Of a stretch of DNA of 64,000 bases, positions 11,041 to 21,960 are shown piece by piece. Both the position numbers and the translations under genes were made by a program. The stretch is from Cristatella mucedo (lineage: Eukaryota; Bryozoa; Phylactolaemata; Cristatellidae): positions 1,457,501-1,521,500 of the forward strand of contig WPIO01000002.1 in the NCBI GenBank assembly GCA_009760855.2. The letters run 5' to 3'. Each line of letters opens with the position of its first letter. Position 1 is the first letter of the stretch. Under the pieces are notes generated by a model that saw only the letters and a program-made list of their open reading frames with translations, did not search any database and had not been told where the DNA came from.

Positions 11041-12860
11041 ACACTGGCAGCTTCGCTCAGGAGAAACTATCAGAAGGAGCGCGCCTTCCTCTCACCAACA
11101 CAAAAAGAGGTCTGTAGTTCATCTAAAAGAAGCCGCCGCTATTTCATCCTACATTTTAGGAGGACCTGGAGCTCCGCTTAAAAAGTGTGTCGCGCCCCCC
11201 GAAACCCCGTCCTAAAAGAAATTGTTGGGTTAGATTCATTTCAAATCATCAGATTCATTTCAATAAGCCGAATAGCCGAAAGTTTAGTGCCTCAATCGCG
11301 CCGTTCGGCCTAAAGCGCCACCACTTCATCCAAGCAGATTTTAGCTCTTCAGCAACTCGCTCAAAGCCATCTCCTCATAACTCTAAAAATACGAAAGAAA
11401 TTCTCCTTAAAGAATAATGATAGTCCCTCTATAAACTCAAGCCCCGATCCTCTTGGCCGAGCACTGATTTTGGCGCCAGCACCGACTTTAGCTCCAATCC
11501 AAGAGATCCTCTGTGGACAATAACCTCTAGTCTTCGCACGTCAGGCACACTGCCAGACAGGCTTCTAGCTACGCTCTCCTAGCCTGGTAGCCTCTTCCAG
11601 GAATCCCGATGGCCAATGGGGAAATCGGCTGTCGGGCCTCGAAGGTGAGCACTTATGTAGAGATTTTTGCCAAGGGGTCTCAGACGGGCGCTATTTTGGT
11701 TAAGGGAGTCCAGTCCAGTCCACTCGTTCAGCTAGACCAAGAGGCTTTAGTTCCCCTGCTCTACTACCGAGCCTACGCGGCCAAGCCCCGAGCTCTATGC
11801 CTACTGGCCGATGAGGCAAGTTGACATTCATAGGCACATGCGACTTTGCTAGAGCCAGAGCGACAAGCCTGTAGATTAACCAGTGCTCTTCCAACTGAGT
11901 ACGTACGCGGGCGCAGGCAGAACACCGACGCTGGTTCGCAGGAACGTATATTGTCGCGTGCGTCTGCAGCGCTCCCCCAGACACAACCCTGCCATCTCAG
12001 GTTGGCGTTCCCTCCTACCCCACTCCCTCCCAGCCACCTCTCATCCCGTGAGTTGGCGGGAGGACAAAGCCGGCCTGCGGATAAACCACAGCCGTCAGAC
12101 CACAGCCGTGCACTGGCCTGTCCCTATGCCACTTCCGGTCTGCCTCTACCTGCAGTGTGCCGGCGAGGCCAGCGATCTGAGCCATGCACAGAGAACCACA
12201 AACCATAAAGCCGAACATATTGCAACAGGTGTCATACGTGTGTGCTTAAGATCTAAGCCGAGGCACTCGAAACTTACGACTAAACGAAGCCGGCCGTAGG
12301 TCAAGGCTATGCGTGCCATGCATGAAATATTAATTAGTATAGGAATGAAATAGCATAGCTACACAGCACATATGCTCTGCACTGTTCGATCACCAACGGG
12401 CACAACAGGCTCACTTGCACGGCTACTTTATGTCCGACGAGTTCAGACCTTTCGCCTTGCGCTTAGCTCAAGGGTCAATGGTCAAGCCTCGTGTCGCTTG
12501 CCGCTGCTTGAGCGATATAGCCAGTTCATGAAAAGAATCGATTTAATTAACACGAATCTATTTTTGATTCGTGCAAGACAGTAATTATGAGAAAGATTAC
12601 ACAATGTTGGCTCTGGACCATGGACATGGTATGCCGCCGAGCTTAATTAAATGAGGCTACGTAGCATAATAACCTTTCGTACGAAAACTTGGAGCAGTCA
12701 TTCACATGACCAATGGTTTGAACCCAGCATAATCTGGAGTGACGCGGTAAAGGAATCCAATGAACACACCCTTTCCGCGCGGCCCTCGGCGTCCTTATCC
12801 ATTCGCAACATTGCGACACCTTTCTTACCTCTTCCCCACCGCGTCGCCTATTACCGCCGC
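11041..12860. other. Intergenic, several overlapping ORFs, no gene recognised
   Basis: ORFs of 70-138 codons overlap on both strands (11187-11417 plus, 11609-11824 plus, 11700-11984 minus, 11846-12208 plus, 11883-12299 plus). The 11580-12300 part is GC-rich and has few stops, which can produce such ORFs by chance. No motif, start context or splice pattern supports any of them. Confidence 0.35.
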
Positions 12861-12868
12861 ATAAGGGC

Positions 12869-12915
12869 TTCGCTTTCTCTCTCTCTCTCTCTCTTCTCTC
12901 TTTCTCTCTCTTCCA
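12869..12915 (+). repeat. CT microsatellite
   Basis: A run of CT with a few interruptions, about 45 bp. It lies just beyond the putative 3' end of the large minus-strand gene. Confidence 0.85.
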
Positions 12916-13319
12916 GTTAAGAATTGACACAAGTTTAGTTCATTAGCGATGATAAGACCTTTCTGATCGCTTCCTACCGAATTTAAGTCAGTAGACTCTC
13001 GGCGCTCGGGCTAATAATCGCGATTCGAGGCGCACGCCGACGTTCGCCGTGCGCTCGAGGCATCGGATGCTGCTAGATGGACGACGACGATGATTCCGGT
13101 AGCGCTTCCTCTTGAGAGAACCTCCGACTTTCTTGAACTTGTCCAGCAAATGACAGACGCCGAGCTATTTTCTAAGCAGTTTGATGTCCGGCTGGCCGGC
13201 CAGGTGCGCTGCCCGCTTGAAAGAAACGGCGAGAGCGGCCAACTAATGTGTTGCCAATAACGATAGACCCCCTTGGCGAATGCAAATAGCGAGCTGAACA
13301 AATGACGAGTAAAAAAAAC

Positions 13320-13325
13320 TTTATT
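13320..13325 (-). promoter_or_regulatory. Candidate polyadenylation signal of the large gene
   Basis: The minus strand has AATAAAG here, followed by a T-rich stretch in the minus-strand sense. It lies about 500 nt downstream of the TGA at 13828. It would fit the 3' end if the terminal exon at 13828-13974 is correct. Confidence 0.35.
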
Positions 13326-13827
13326 TAATTTAATATACTAGGCTTCTAACACGTATGAAATTTAATTGAATACGAAATCTATAACTTTGTCTTAGAATAA
13401 ATTCGGATTCAATATGTATGAGTTATCCGCAGAATGACCTATTCTACGTAACTTAAATATACATTGTCTAAACATGTCAAGTCCTGTACCGGGCAGAGCC
13501 TTTGTCGGGGTGCGTGTAACGTCACAAAGCGACGAAGGAACCGCTACAGAATTGCGTTCGTACAGTCTTGTGAGTTCGGTCATCTTCGGTAAGCCTGTCA
13601 GCGACATGAATCAATGAAATGGCGATGCGAAATGACGTATGAGAATAAAGCTCTGGATTCTCGAAGTACTGTCCTCAGAGCGATAATCCGCTGAACGATG
13701 CACTCACCGTCCGCTGCGGAGCGATGCTTGCACATGAAACTCCGCTGAGAAGTTTGTAATAAAGACTTCAGAAGCATTCTGGAAAAGTTCCACATGAAGC
13801 GCTGGTTCCATGAGCGTCTGCGGCATT

Positions 13828-13974
13828 TCATGGATTTGGTATCCCTTCTCGAAAGCTTGCGTCGTACTTGCGTTGCCACAGATGCTCAGGGAAGTAGCTG
13901 AATGTCCAAGCGCGCGTAAACCTCGGCTCGCACAGGTCGTACTCGTAAATCCACAAGGGGCACTTCACTCTTTG
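13828..13974 (-). CDS. Large gene, alternative terminal exon (option 2)
   Basis: A phase-0 acceptor (gcaatgctttcgcag|C) opens a 48-codon reading frame ending in TGA. It is unusually aromatic and contains CPLWIYEYDLCEP and SYFPEHLWQRKYD. It joins in phase to exon 15731-15511. Two other frames are also open here (minus 13598-13879 and plus 13810-14013), so openness alone is weak support. The AATAAA at 13320 lies about 500 nt downstream. Confidence 0.35.
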   Translation of the reverse strand, partial: QRVKCPLWIYEYDLCEPRFTRAWTFSYFPEHLWQRKYDASFREGIPNP

Positions 13975-14224
13975 CTGCGAAAGCATTGCCGTAGCTCCTG
14001 CGGCAATCCTTGAGAGCGACTGCTTCTGCAGAAGTGAGCGATCGGCATAATAATTAACGATCCCTGGGCAAACAGCCGTAAGCGAAGCCTGCTATACGAT
14101 AGTTACGAAAGTTATAATAATAAGGAAAGTTTTAATAATTATAGGTCGTCTGTATCGCACCCTAAGAGAACTAGAGCTCATTGCAAGAGAATCAACATCG
14201 AAGGGTTAGTTACGCGCAGGGTAT

Positions 14225-14450
14225 CTAGCGACCAAGCGCAGCAAGTACGATACTCAGCCCAGCATACAAGGCAGACGCGTAAAAGATGCTCTTAGCCACC
14301 GGTCGGTAATAGCTATGGCTCGTAAGAGGCACTGACTCATGTGCAGGTACGCACGAAAAGCACACTGGAACAAAACGTACAAGATGAATGAGACGAATGG
14401 AAAGCTGACCGAAACAGATGCGTCTTGAGATGAGAATTAAAAGGTAATAA
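14225..14450 (-). mobile_element. LINE family B C-terminal/3' remnant
   Basis: The minus strand reads NSHLKTHLFRSAF, a typical last helix of CR1/L2-like reverse-transcriptase ORFs. Next is a segment (tttgttccagtgtgcttttc) shared with plus 3710-3740. A separate part of the same copy lies at 14700-14830, beyond inserted repeats. Confidence 0.6.
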
Positions 14451-14489
14451 TAATAATAATAATAAGAGCTGAGAGTTGCAAGCTTATAA

Positions 14490-14640
14490 TTCATTTTAAA
14501 TAAATACAATTTATTTATATAGCGCCCAAAGAGAACTTGATCTCTATCCAGGTGCTTCAAATATGCCTCGGGGCTCGAGCCCACGACCTCAGTCAGACCT
14601 TGGTCGGGGCGGCACCTTAACCACTAGACCAAACCAGCTC
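14490..14640 (-). mobile_element. SINE group A: tRNA-like head with a LINE-A-like tail
   Basis: Read on the minus strand, a tRNA-like head (tggtctagtggttaagg, then a gaggtcgtgggctcgagcc B-box region) is followed by aagcacctggatagagat, caagttctctttgggcgc and tatataaata. This tail is the family A LINE hairpin with a few substitutions. Sharing a 3' end with a partner LINE is how many SINEs recruit the LINE reverse transcriptase. Confidence 0.78.
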
Positions 14641-14830
14641 GGCAAGAGTATTATAATATTAACACATTTGTTTTAGCACCCTCAGAGAACTCAATCTATT
14701 TCTAGGCATGGTCATTTCTACCGTAGCTGGAAGCAAGTTTCAGACTTTCGGTGCATTCGATCTATGGGCTCGATCACCACAAGATTTCAATTTGGTGCAA
14801 GGGCCATTGAGATGACCGGATGCTGACGAG
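14641..14830 (-). mobile_element. LINE family B C-terminal piece joined to a family A 3' tail
   Basis: From 14830 to about 14705 the minus strand reads a block like CGDRAHRSNAPKVWNLLP, the DRSF-AAP-LWNSLP signature. At about 14700 it switches to atgcctagaaatagattgag and ttctctgagggtgct, the family A hairpin region. With the SINE next door and 14225-14450 beyond it, this looks like one LINE B copy split by later insertions. Confidence 0.6.
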
Positions 14831-14861
14831 CGGGCGGTTGCAAGAGCACACTGGAGCCTTT

Positions 14862-14912
14862 TATTATTATATTATATTATATTATATTATATTATGTTAT
14901 TATATTTTTATT
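14862..14912 (+). repeat. ATATT-type microsatellite
   Basis: Repeats of tatta/ttata over about 50 bp. Confidence 0.85.
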
Positions 14913-15097
14913 ATGGAGCTAAATGAAAGCTGCTTCTGTTTTTTCGAGTCCTCAGTGTTGTTCTTTGTGAAGATTTCTTTTACGTGGCCGGCATCCCTAA
15001 GACTGAAATTTCTAAACGCACAGGCAGAACCTGGAGGCGTTCAGCGCACCTTCCGGCGGCAGAAACGGTCACCGTTCGCGGACCATGACACCACAGC

Positions 15098-15298
15098 CTA
15101 TAGCACCCTTGACCGATTCTCCATCTGCCGACGAGCCGTAGAGGATGCTTGTGCAATAGATTTTAACGCGAGGCTTTTAATCTGTCTAGCTTCATTGGCC
15201 ACTCGTCCTATGCCGAGCCCGATCCCCGAGTCGTGGGAGTGCGTGGCCCGGGAGTGGACATGAGAGAACGCTTCGACATTTCGGTGTCGTTTGCCGTC
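15098..15298 (-). CDS. Large gene, alternative terminal exon (option 1)
   Basis: The minus strand has an open frame of 66 codons ending TAG, with a phase-0 AG acceptor at 15299-15300 that fits exon 15731-15511. The product is basic and contains SHDSGIGLGIGRVANEARQ and a KSLALKSIAQASSTARRQ helix. The DSG motif resembles a phosphodegron, but that is only a pattern. A stronger acceptor with a better pyrimidine tract at 15321 would open the same frame in phase 2 and does not match the upstream exon. A weak phase-0 donor (AGG|GTGCTA) could also skip the stop and join 13974. Confidence 0.45.
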   Translation of the reverse strand, partial: DGKRHRNVEAFSHVHSRATHSHDSGIGLGIGRVANEARQIKSLALKSIAQASSTARRQMENRSRVL

Positions 15299-15510
15299 CT
15301 TCAATTTCGATAAGCAAATTCTATTATAGAAAAAGTAAAAGCGAGCGGGAATTGAATGAAAGTGCTTCTTAAAAATGTAAGAGAAGTGCGTGGGCAATAA
15401 GTCGGCGTTTCCTTCAAACTGGCGCTTTCAGTACAGTCGACCGGATGCTTGAAAGAAGGCCTCTCTCGGAGATATTTCCGTGAATAAGAAGTGTCAGTTT
15501 GTCAACTTAC

Positions 15511-15731
15511 GCCGTCGTTCAAAATAGTTTGGATGGGCTGTCTTTTGGACGACATGGTTTTACTTGGCGGCGGCAGCAGCTGCTGCTGCTGTTGAGAAAT
15601 GGGCGGCTCCGAGTTAGGAAAAGCACTTTTCCTTGGATTCGGCAGTAATGGTAGCACTTGATCTGGCTGTGTGGAATTATCCTCCGCGTCCTCTGGTTTG
15701 TTCTTTACCACCAGTGCAGGTTGTGGTAGGA
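15511..15731 (-). CDS. Large gene exon: Gln/Pro-rich near C-terminus
   Basis: 221 bp, entering in phase 1 after a pyrimidine-rich acceptor (ttaaattgtag) and leaving in phase 0 at a perfect donor (GGC|GTAAGT). It encodes Pro-rich sequence with KNKPEDAEDNS, a run of five glutamines (ISQQQQQLLPPP) and a basic SSKRQPIQTILNDG end. The CAG/CTG-rich glutamine run at about 15577-15592 could vary in length between individuals. Confidence 0.65.
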
Positions 15732-16084
15732 CTACAATTTAAGGACGAGCAAATAAATTTCTACACATACATTCAACAGATGAAGCCATTGATAATTTCG
15801 ATCGGCGAAAGAAAGCAATTAATGCTGAAAATAACGCTGATATTCTTTAGCTACAATTTAGTACAGCAATATCAAGTACCATATAACTTATTCCTTCAAC
15901 AACGTCCAGTGATAATCGTACGCTTGACTAGAGATCGCAGTGACAGTCACACTTATTCGCTGAGCTATAACGTTATCTGAGTCAACCAAAGAGGGCTTTT
16001 TTAACGTATTCACGGTCTCGTGGTAGGTCAAAGTCCCGTTTCAGTTATATCTTACTAATAGATCTGTTTTTTTCATTCAAAGCT

Positions 16085-17122
16085 GAATAATAAGCTCAAA
16101 TCTCAAACCAATAGGTCAAGCTTTGGATGGCAGGAATTGGCTGGCATCACATTTTCTTAAATTGAATGATGATAAAATCAACCTACTAGTTATGGGCAAA
16201 ACAGGTAAGATTCAAAAGGGCAAAGGCTGACGCTCAAAATCAGCTCTGCGAGCATATCTACTGTTAAAAATGCACAAAATCCAAGTGCCATTTCCCAAAG
16301 TGACCTGTCGTTAGACAACCACATCAGCTCCATAATCAAGTCTGCCTAATTTCCTATACATAACATTGCTAAAATTCGGGCTTGTTTAGACAGGGATACC
16401 ACATCTAAGTTGATCCATGCATTTGTGACACCCAGTCTTGACTTCTGTGAGTAACTGTTTGCTGGTCTACCGGCCTGTGCAATCAGGCGCTTACAGCTTG
16501 TGAAAAACTCTGCAGCTAGGCTTGTCTGTCGTGAACGTCGCAGTTGCCACATCACACCACTTCTCGCCAACCTGCACTGGCTACCAGTCAAGCAACGGAT
16601 CGACTTCAAGGTTTTGTCGCTCGCTTTAAGGTCACTTCATTCTTTGGCTCCAGCCTACCTATCATCTCTACTTCACCACCAGGCTAGGCATCGTACCACC
16701 CGCTTTTTTGAATCTAAACGTCTAACTGCATGCTGTACAAACCTCAAAATTATTTGGAGACCATGCCTTTAATTCGTACGCTCCCGAAGTCTGAAACTCA
16801 CTCCTGACTTCTGCCATGACATCCCTGACTTGACCACATTTAAAAAGAACTTAAAAAACGACCTATTTAGGACAGCATTTAGTGTGTCCCTGTGAATCGT
16901 CCTTCACGTGCTTATGCGTACTGACACTGTTGCATGCTGCCACTAACCACATTTGCATGCTGACCCTATGCATGCCACCCCTAACCATGTTATTCATGTT
17001 ATTTATCAAGCATGGTACCACTCACCATTCGATCGTGTTTCCTTTGCAGCAAATTTAAAGTGCCTAGAAAGAGCTTGAGTTCTCTGAGAGCGCTTTATTA
17101 AGTGTGTTATTATTATTACTAA
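16085..17122 (+). mobile_element. LINE family A, 3' third, degraded
   Basis: Starts with the linker after the YADD region (ASHFLKLNDDKINLLVMGK). It then runs through frameshifted ARLVCRERRSCHITPLLANL and HWLPVKQRIDFKVLSLALR to the full 3' UTR, hairpin and ATT tail. It sits in the last long intron of the large gene, in the opposite orientation. Confidence 0.85.
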
Positions 17123-18479
17123 GCTCAAACCGCAAAGGAAGGTCCCGTATGGCGCAAAACTCGAGGTCAACTTGGATTTTTAGATTTATTTTGCTTAGGT
17201 AAAGTGAAGTTCATTCCAGCTGCAAACCACTGCCTACTATTTATCTTTGGTTTTAAAATAGTGCACCCGTTGAACTGCTAGGATTCCCGCCCATATGTAA
17301 GCGATTAATTTTTTAATACAGAAAACGATAAATGTGTTACTAGTCAACTCTTTTGCTGCATTCTGATAATTGGCTTCACTGCTCGAACAAACTGCCAGAT
17401 ACGACTGATTTATCGTATGTAAGCTCCATGGCCTCAGGTCGAATGCTTCAGATATTCGGACAGAATCTATGGCACATCGTATCTGATTTCGGAGAGCACT
17501 TTATAGGAGCACTTTCAAAACATTTATTATTTTCTGGTAGGAACTTAGCAGCATTGTGTGCATATTTAATGCAAAGAATAACTTTCAGAACACTGCATAG
17601 GGTCACGTGCGGACTAATTTCATAGTGTTTTTTAGACTTCTAGCTTTAACATATTAAATACACTGCAAAAAATTTCTATCCTGCAAGCTGTTCCTAAGTT
17701 GTACCAGTATCTCGCTTTTTAACTAAAGTCAGCAGTCAAACACTTAATAAGGCCATTTTCTTGATAAGAAACGGTGCTTTACTACTATTGCACATAATTG
17801 AAGAGGTTATGATGTCCCGAGCGACAATGACCGTCCTAGCAGCATATTCAAAGAATTATTGAGGACCTCATCTTCCAGGCTCGCCGTGTCCCTAACTTGT
17901 CAGAAACAAAGTTTAGGCATATTTCCCAAGTCTTCGGGCACATCTAAAATGTAAAACTCAAAGTTTAACCGGTGTGTATTCCTTAATCTGGATATGAAAA
18001 CTATGCCGAAAATGTGAAGAGCACAAAATACGCATAGGTAAACTAGGTACTAAAGATCTTCGATTGTGAAAGGCATCGGCTGAAATTTTGGTTCTGATCT
18101 GTCTGAGGCAAATGCCAGCGTATTTTTACATGCATTCTTTAATGCCTTTTTATTTACCGAACTGGCTTCTGTGCGTACTATTCTGTCGTCGTGAAACGTG
18201 TGCCACTGCTTTCTGTGGCCAAAGGCAATCACTGGCGCTCTGTTAGCCCCTTCCGCTTACAGGCGTTTAAGGGTAGAGTATGCAGTTCTTGCTGGAATTT
18301 CTTTTGTCATTCACCAACCTCACTGACCTCGGCTAGCGCTTGCTGGCATGCTTACAGTAAGATGTGCGGAAGGCGGTCGTACAGTTCCTGTGCTTAATCA
18401 ATCAAGCTTGAAAAAAGCAATGCCTATTAATTTTAATGTTTGGGCAAGGCAGTAAAGTAGTCTAGTATCGTACTTGGAC
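17123..18479. other. Intron of the large gene, nothing firm
   Basis: A 60-codon minus-strand ORF at 18050-18232 (KKALKNACKNTLAFASD) and a 90-codon plus ORF at 17353-17625 are open. Neither has a convincing acceptor and donor pair in the needed phase. Confidence 0.35.
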
Positions 18480-19110
18480 AGCCTGAAAAAGCTCAGAAGA
18501 AGACACTTCGTAGAGGCCGCGCATGAGTAGAGCCTCTGCTTTAGTAGCATGCACTGAACCATGCGCACATGCCAGCAGCAGGTAAAGCACAGAGGAGCGA
18601 AGAAGAAGACGAGTTCACGTTCTGGCGATGGGAAAGCTGAGTGGAACTGGTGCGTCTTATTTGAGACTTAAATGATACAAAGCAAACGCAGTTAGTGACA
18701 GAAATCGGAAGCGCGTTCCGGGGACTTTAGTTGCCTGCGAAAGCAGGAAGCAAGCCGGATTACCAGCAGAGCGTAATGTTTTCGAGGAGTGGCGGGACGA
18801 CAGGAAGCGGCAAATCGGTAGGCGCGAGAGCGAGAAGGACTGAGGAGATCAGATAAGTAGGCCGGGGCAAGCGAGTGAAGCGGCCATGAGAGAGAAGATC
18901 TTGAATTCGATGCGATGCTTGATAAGGAGCCTGGGAAGATCCGATTGAAGTGGGAGGCTGTGGAAGCTACATCGTTGACGACCGACCGGACTTGCTGCTG
19001 AGTTTTGCACCACTCGCAGACGATTTAAGGGCACAGGCTGGGAGTTGTCTGACATTTTTCTCGCACAAACTGAATTGTGGGGCACCTTGCTTTGAGGGAA
19101 CACCAAAGAC
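18480..19110 (-). mobile_element. LINE family B, C-terminal half
   Basis: The minus strand reads LNRLRVVQNSAAS, then KHRIEFKIFSLMAASLACPG, matching the conserved RLQxVQNAAAR ... KxRIEFKILLL tail of CR1/L2/Rex1 reverse transcriptases. After frameshifts the KSQIRRTSSTQL block corresponds to KSHLKTHLF in the copy at 14225. Family B is less similar to family A than the A copies are to each other. Confidence 0.7.
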
Positions 19111-19199
19111 GCCTTTTTGAGAGACTTTTTTATATTAATTATTCGTATAATTCACTCTACGATCTTACCAGGTTAGCTGGCGAAGATTAATTATTTACT

Positions 19200-19560
19200 T
19201 ACACCAATACCATTTGAAAGCTTGCCGGCCGTAAACGTCATAGTTTCCACATGAACACCACTTCTCACCGCCTTGCACTGGCCCCCCATCCGCAGAACAT
19301 CGACTGCAAGAGTCTGTCACTCGCATTTATAGCCCTCCAAATGCTCCAACCTAGCTGTCAGAATTATTTCCCATTCAGGCTGTCGCATCGCACCACCTGT
19401 TCTCACAATCGTGCCAAACTAACTTCAAATCATATGAAGAGTGGCCCTTCGGTTAGTAAGCTCCCAAAGCGTGGAACTCACTACCGAATGACATCGCGTC
19501 AGCTCCTAATTTGACTTAATTAAAAAAGAAGCCAATGACCTGCGTGTTCTTCACAGCTTT
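19200..19560 (+). mobile_element. LINE family A fragment, strongly degraded
   Basis: Fragments such as HHFSPPCTG, the SHRTTC block and APKAWNSLPND correspond frame by frame to the C-terminal part of family A. A truncated LKKKPMTCVFFTAF follows. No clear hairpin tail was found. Confidence 0.55.
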
Positions 19561-21225
19561 TGCTCTGTCCGAATGCATTGTCCTTGGTGATGTGCCTGTG
19601 TGATCTGAAATTGTGTATCTTATGACTAACTGAGGTGCTTCTTTTTCTATGCTTCACCGCACAAATTTATCCAGTAGGACTGAAATAACACCCTTAATGG
19701 TCCTAGATGGATGTAATATTGCATAGCATTGCATAATACCGTCTTTTTCAAATTATCCAGAGTTTATTGCATCATTGTCTGATGCAATGTAATACTACTG
19801 CCAGAAGGCTGCTACAGTAAGCTGGCGCCGTCTGCGAAGTCGAAAATTTTGAGCATTTAAAATATTTTAGACTTTAAGCGAGACAGTTTAAGCTGCTGCT
19901 ACATGAAACTTACTATTTTATCCATCGATGTAAAATACTGAACAGTAATGGCTCGAAAGTGCGTTAATACCATGGAAAATGTTCGCTATATTTGTAGAGA
20001 AGTGACATTTGCCAACCAGAAGAAAAGTATTACTTCTTAAGTGAAGGAGGCCATCCTTACTTTGGATGCAAGGTTGATGATCAAGACCAGCTTTGAACCC
20101 CCCATATATGCCGTGCTACATGTGATTCATATGCATAGCGCCCTGAGAGTACTTATTTTCTATTTAAGCGCTTCACAAAACAATATAGGCTTACATTGGG
20201 GCTCAGATTTTTAGTAGTACTAAAAAAGCCTATTTTCAGATAGGCTTTGCTTGTACTTTCTATTCTGAGGCAGTAGAGTTCCTGCACATGCACAACTCAC
20301 TAAAATAATAAATTAAAATACAGATAGTTTCCAGACAAGCAGAAGCGATATGCCAAGGATTATTTTGCATATATTAAGCAATTACTTAAAGGTGTCACCT
20401 TACTCGAGCTCTCTAAAATCGTTACTATTTGGTGTAGACGCATTTGAAAAGGGGTCCTCCGTTCGTGGATATCTTTAAATAGACGTTGCGGTATCGTCAT
20501 TCGCCGGCCATGTTTTGTCACTATATCTAAAATAGATTTGATTAGTCACCATCTTCAATCATCAGAATACAGTAAATTACAGCTGCCAACTTTCTCCAAT
20601 ACAATCTTTAACCGAGAGCTTTTCAATTCGGCGTGTGAGACGGCTTTAGCAGTCACTGCATCTATGGGCAAATTTCTTAAACCTTTTGACGACGTCGAAA
20701 CTAAGAAATGACCATTATAATTGAAACAATCTGGAGCTGTGCCAGCTGTGCCATACCAGTAGACATGCAGCACCATAATTCCTAGGGCCGCTGTTGGGCG
20801 TAAGAACAATACCGGCAGCGAATTACAATAGAGACTGAATGAAGATTTCGGGACACGATTTATGGGCAAGAGTTTTGAAGACATTCAGAGGTTTTTTCCT
20901 TATGGCAATTGTCTGGATTTTAATCCTGGAATCTTTCAGCACAAGTCTTCTCTTGTACTATTGAAAAAGCACTGTCATTTAGTAGGGTGCTATTTTCTCA
21001 CAAACAATGTCTTGGTTCCAATGCAGGAACATAGCGGTTTCTACAGTTTTATAGATTGATGTCAGCCGGGAAAAGAATGATGTCGTCGCTTTGCATTGGA
21101 GTGCCAACTGTCGGCCGTACGTAAACAAGTTATTTGCCCAATGCTTTTCACTGAGAAGCATTTATTTTAGCATAAATTTTACACAATAAATGTGTTTACT
21201 CTTACTTTTTGGCACAGTGATTGCT
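19561..21225. other. Intron of the large gene; AT-rich with a possible LINE tail and one odd ORF
   Basis: At 20133-20180 the minus strand resembles a worn family A hairpin (gcgccctgagag ... taagcgctt). A 109-codon minus ORF at 20555-20884 ends in a helical, exon-like stretch (GLRNLPIDAVTAKAVSHAEL) after a plausible phase-1 acceptor (catttcttag). I found no good phase-1 donor, so it was not added to the gene model. Confidence 0.35.
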
Positions 21226-21960
21226 GCAGATAAGGATACCACGTCTAAGCTGGTCCATGCATTTGTGACATCCATCTTGACTTCTGTAACTCACTTCTTG
21301 CTGACCTATCGGCATGTGTAGTCAGGCGATTACAGCTGGTGCAAAACCCCGCAGCTAGGCTTGTCTGTCGTGAGCGTCGCATTTGCCACATTACACCACT
21401 TCTCGCCGACCTGCACTGGCTACCAGTCAAGCAACGGATCGACCTCAAGGTCTTGTCGCTCACTTTGAGGACACTTCATTATTTGGCTCCAGCCTATCTC
21501 TCAGATCTACTCCCCCACCAGGCCAAGCATCGTACCACCCGCTTTTCGGAATCCAACAGTTTGCCAATACCTCGCACAAACCTCAAATCCTTTGGAGACC
21601 GTGCATTTACTTCGTATGCTCCCAAAGCATGGAACTCCCTCCCGACTTGCGTCAGAATATCCCCCGACTTGACAACATTTAAAAAGAACTTAAAACACAC
21701 CTATTTAGGACAGCATTTAGTGGGTCCCCGTGATTCGTCCTTGATGTGCTTATGCGTGCTGACACTGTGCATGCTGCCACTAACCACATTTGCATGCTAA
21801 CCCTGTGCATGTCACCCCTAACCATGTTATTCATGTTTATCAAGCATGATATTGCTCAGCATTCAATCGCGTTTCCCTTTGCAGAAAATGTAAGTGCCTA
21901 GAAAGAGATTGAGTTCTCTGAGGACGCTTTATCATGTGCATTATTTAGAATTATTGTTAT
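21226..21960 (+). mobile_element. LINE family A, well preserved 3' end
   Basis: The frame ARLVCRERRICHITPLLADL, WLPVKQRIDLKVLSLTLRTL, APAYLSDLLPHQAKHRTTRF runs 150 codons without a stop. It is followed by the AFTSYAPKAWNSLP and FKKNLKHTYLGQ ends, the 3' UTR with the ctgacactgtgcatgctgcc repeat-like segment, and the hairpin. The copy is 5'-truncated just after the Ala-Cys-Leu-Asp-Lys-Asp position. It is about as close to the copy at 28935-29835 as any pair in the window. Confidence 0.88.

Noticed and set aside
13598-13879. Minus frames overlapping the possible terminal exon, including one ending at a GTGAGT donor
   Set aside because: Three frames are open in the same place; the frame with phase agreement was kept, at low confidence, and the others are not supported.
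21494-21700. Minus-strand ORFs over LINE copies, for example 21494-21700, 29388-29720 and 49781-49990
   Set aside because: Reverse-strand readings of the LINE C-terminal region, present in each copy as shadows.
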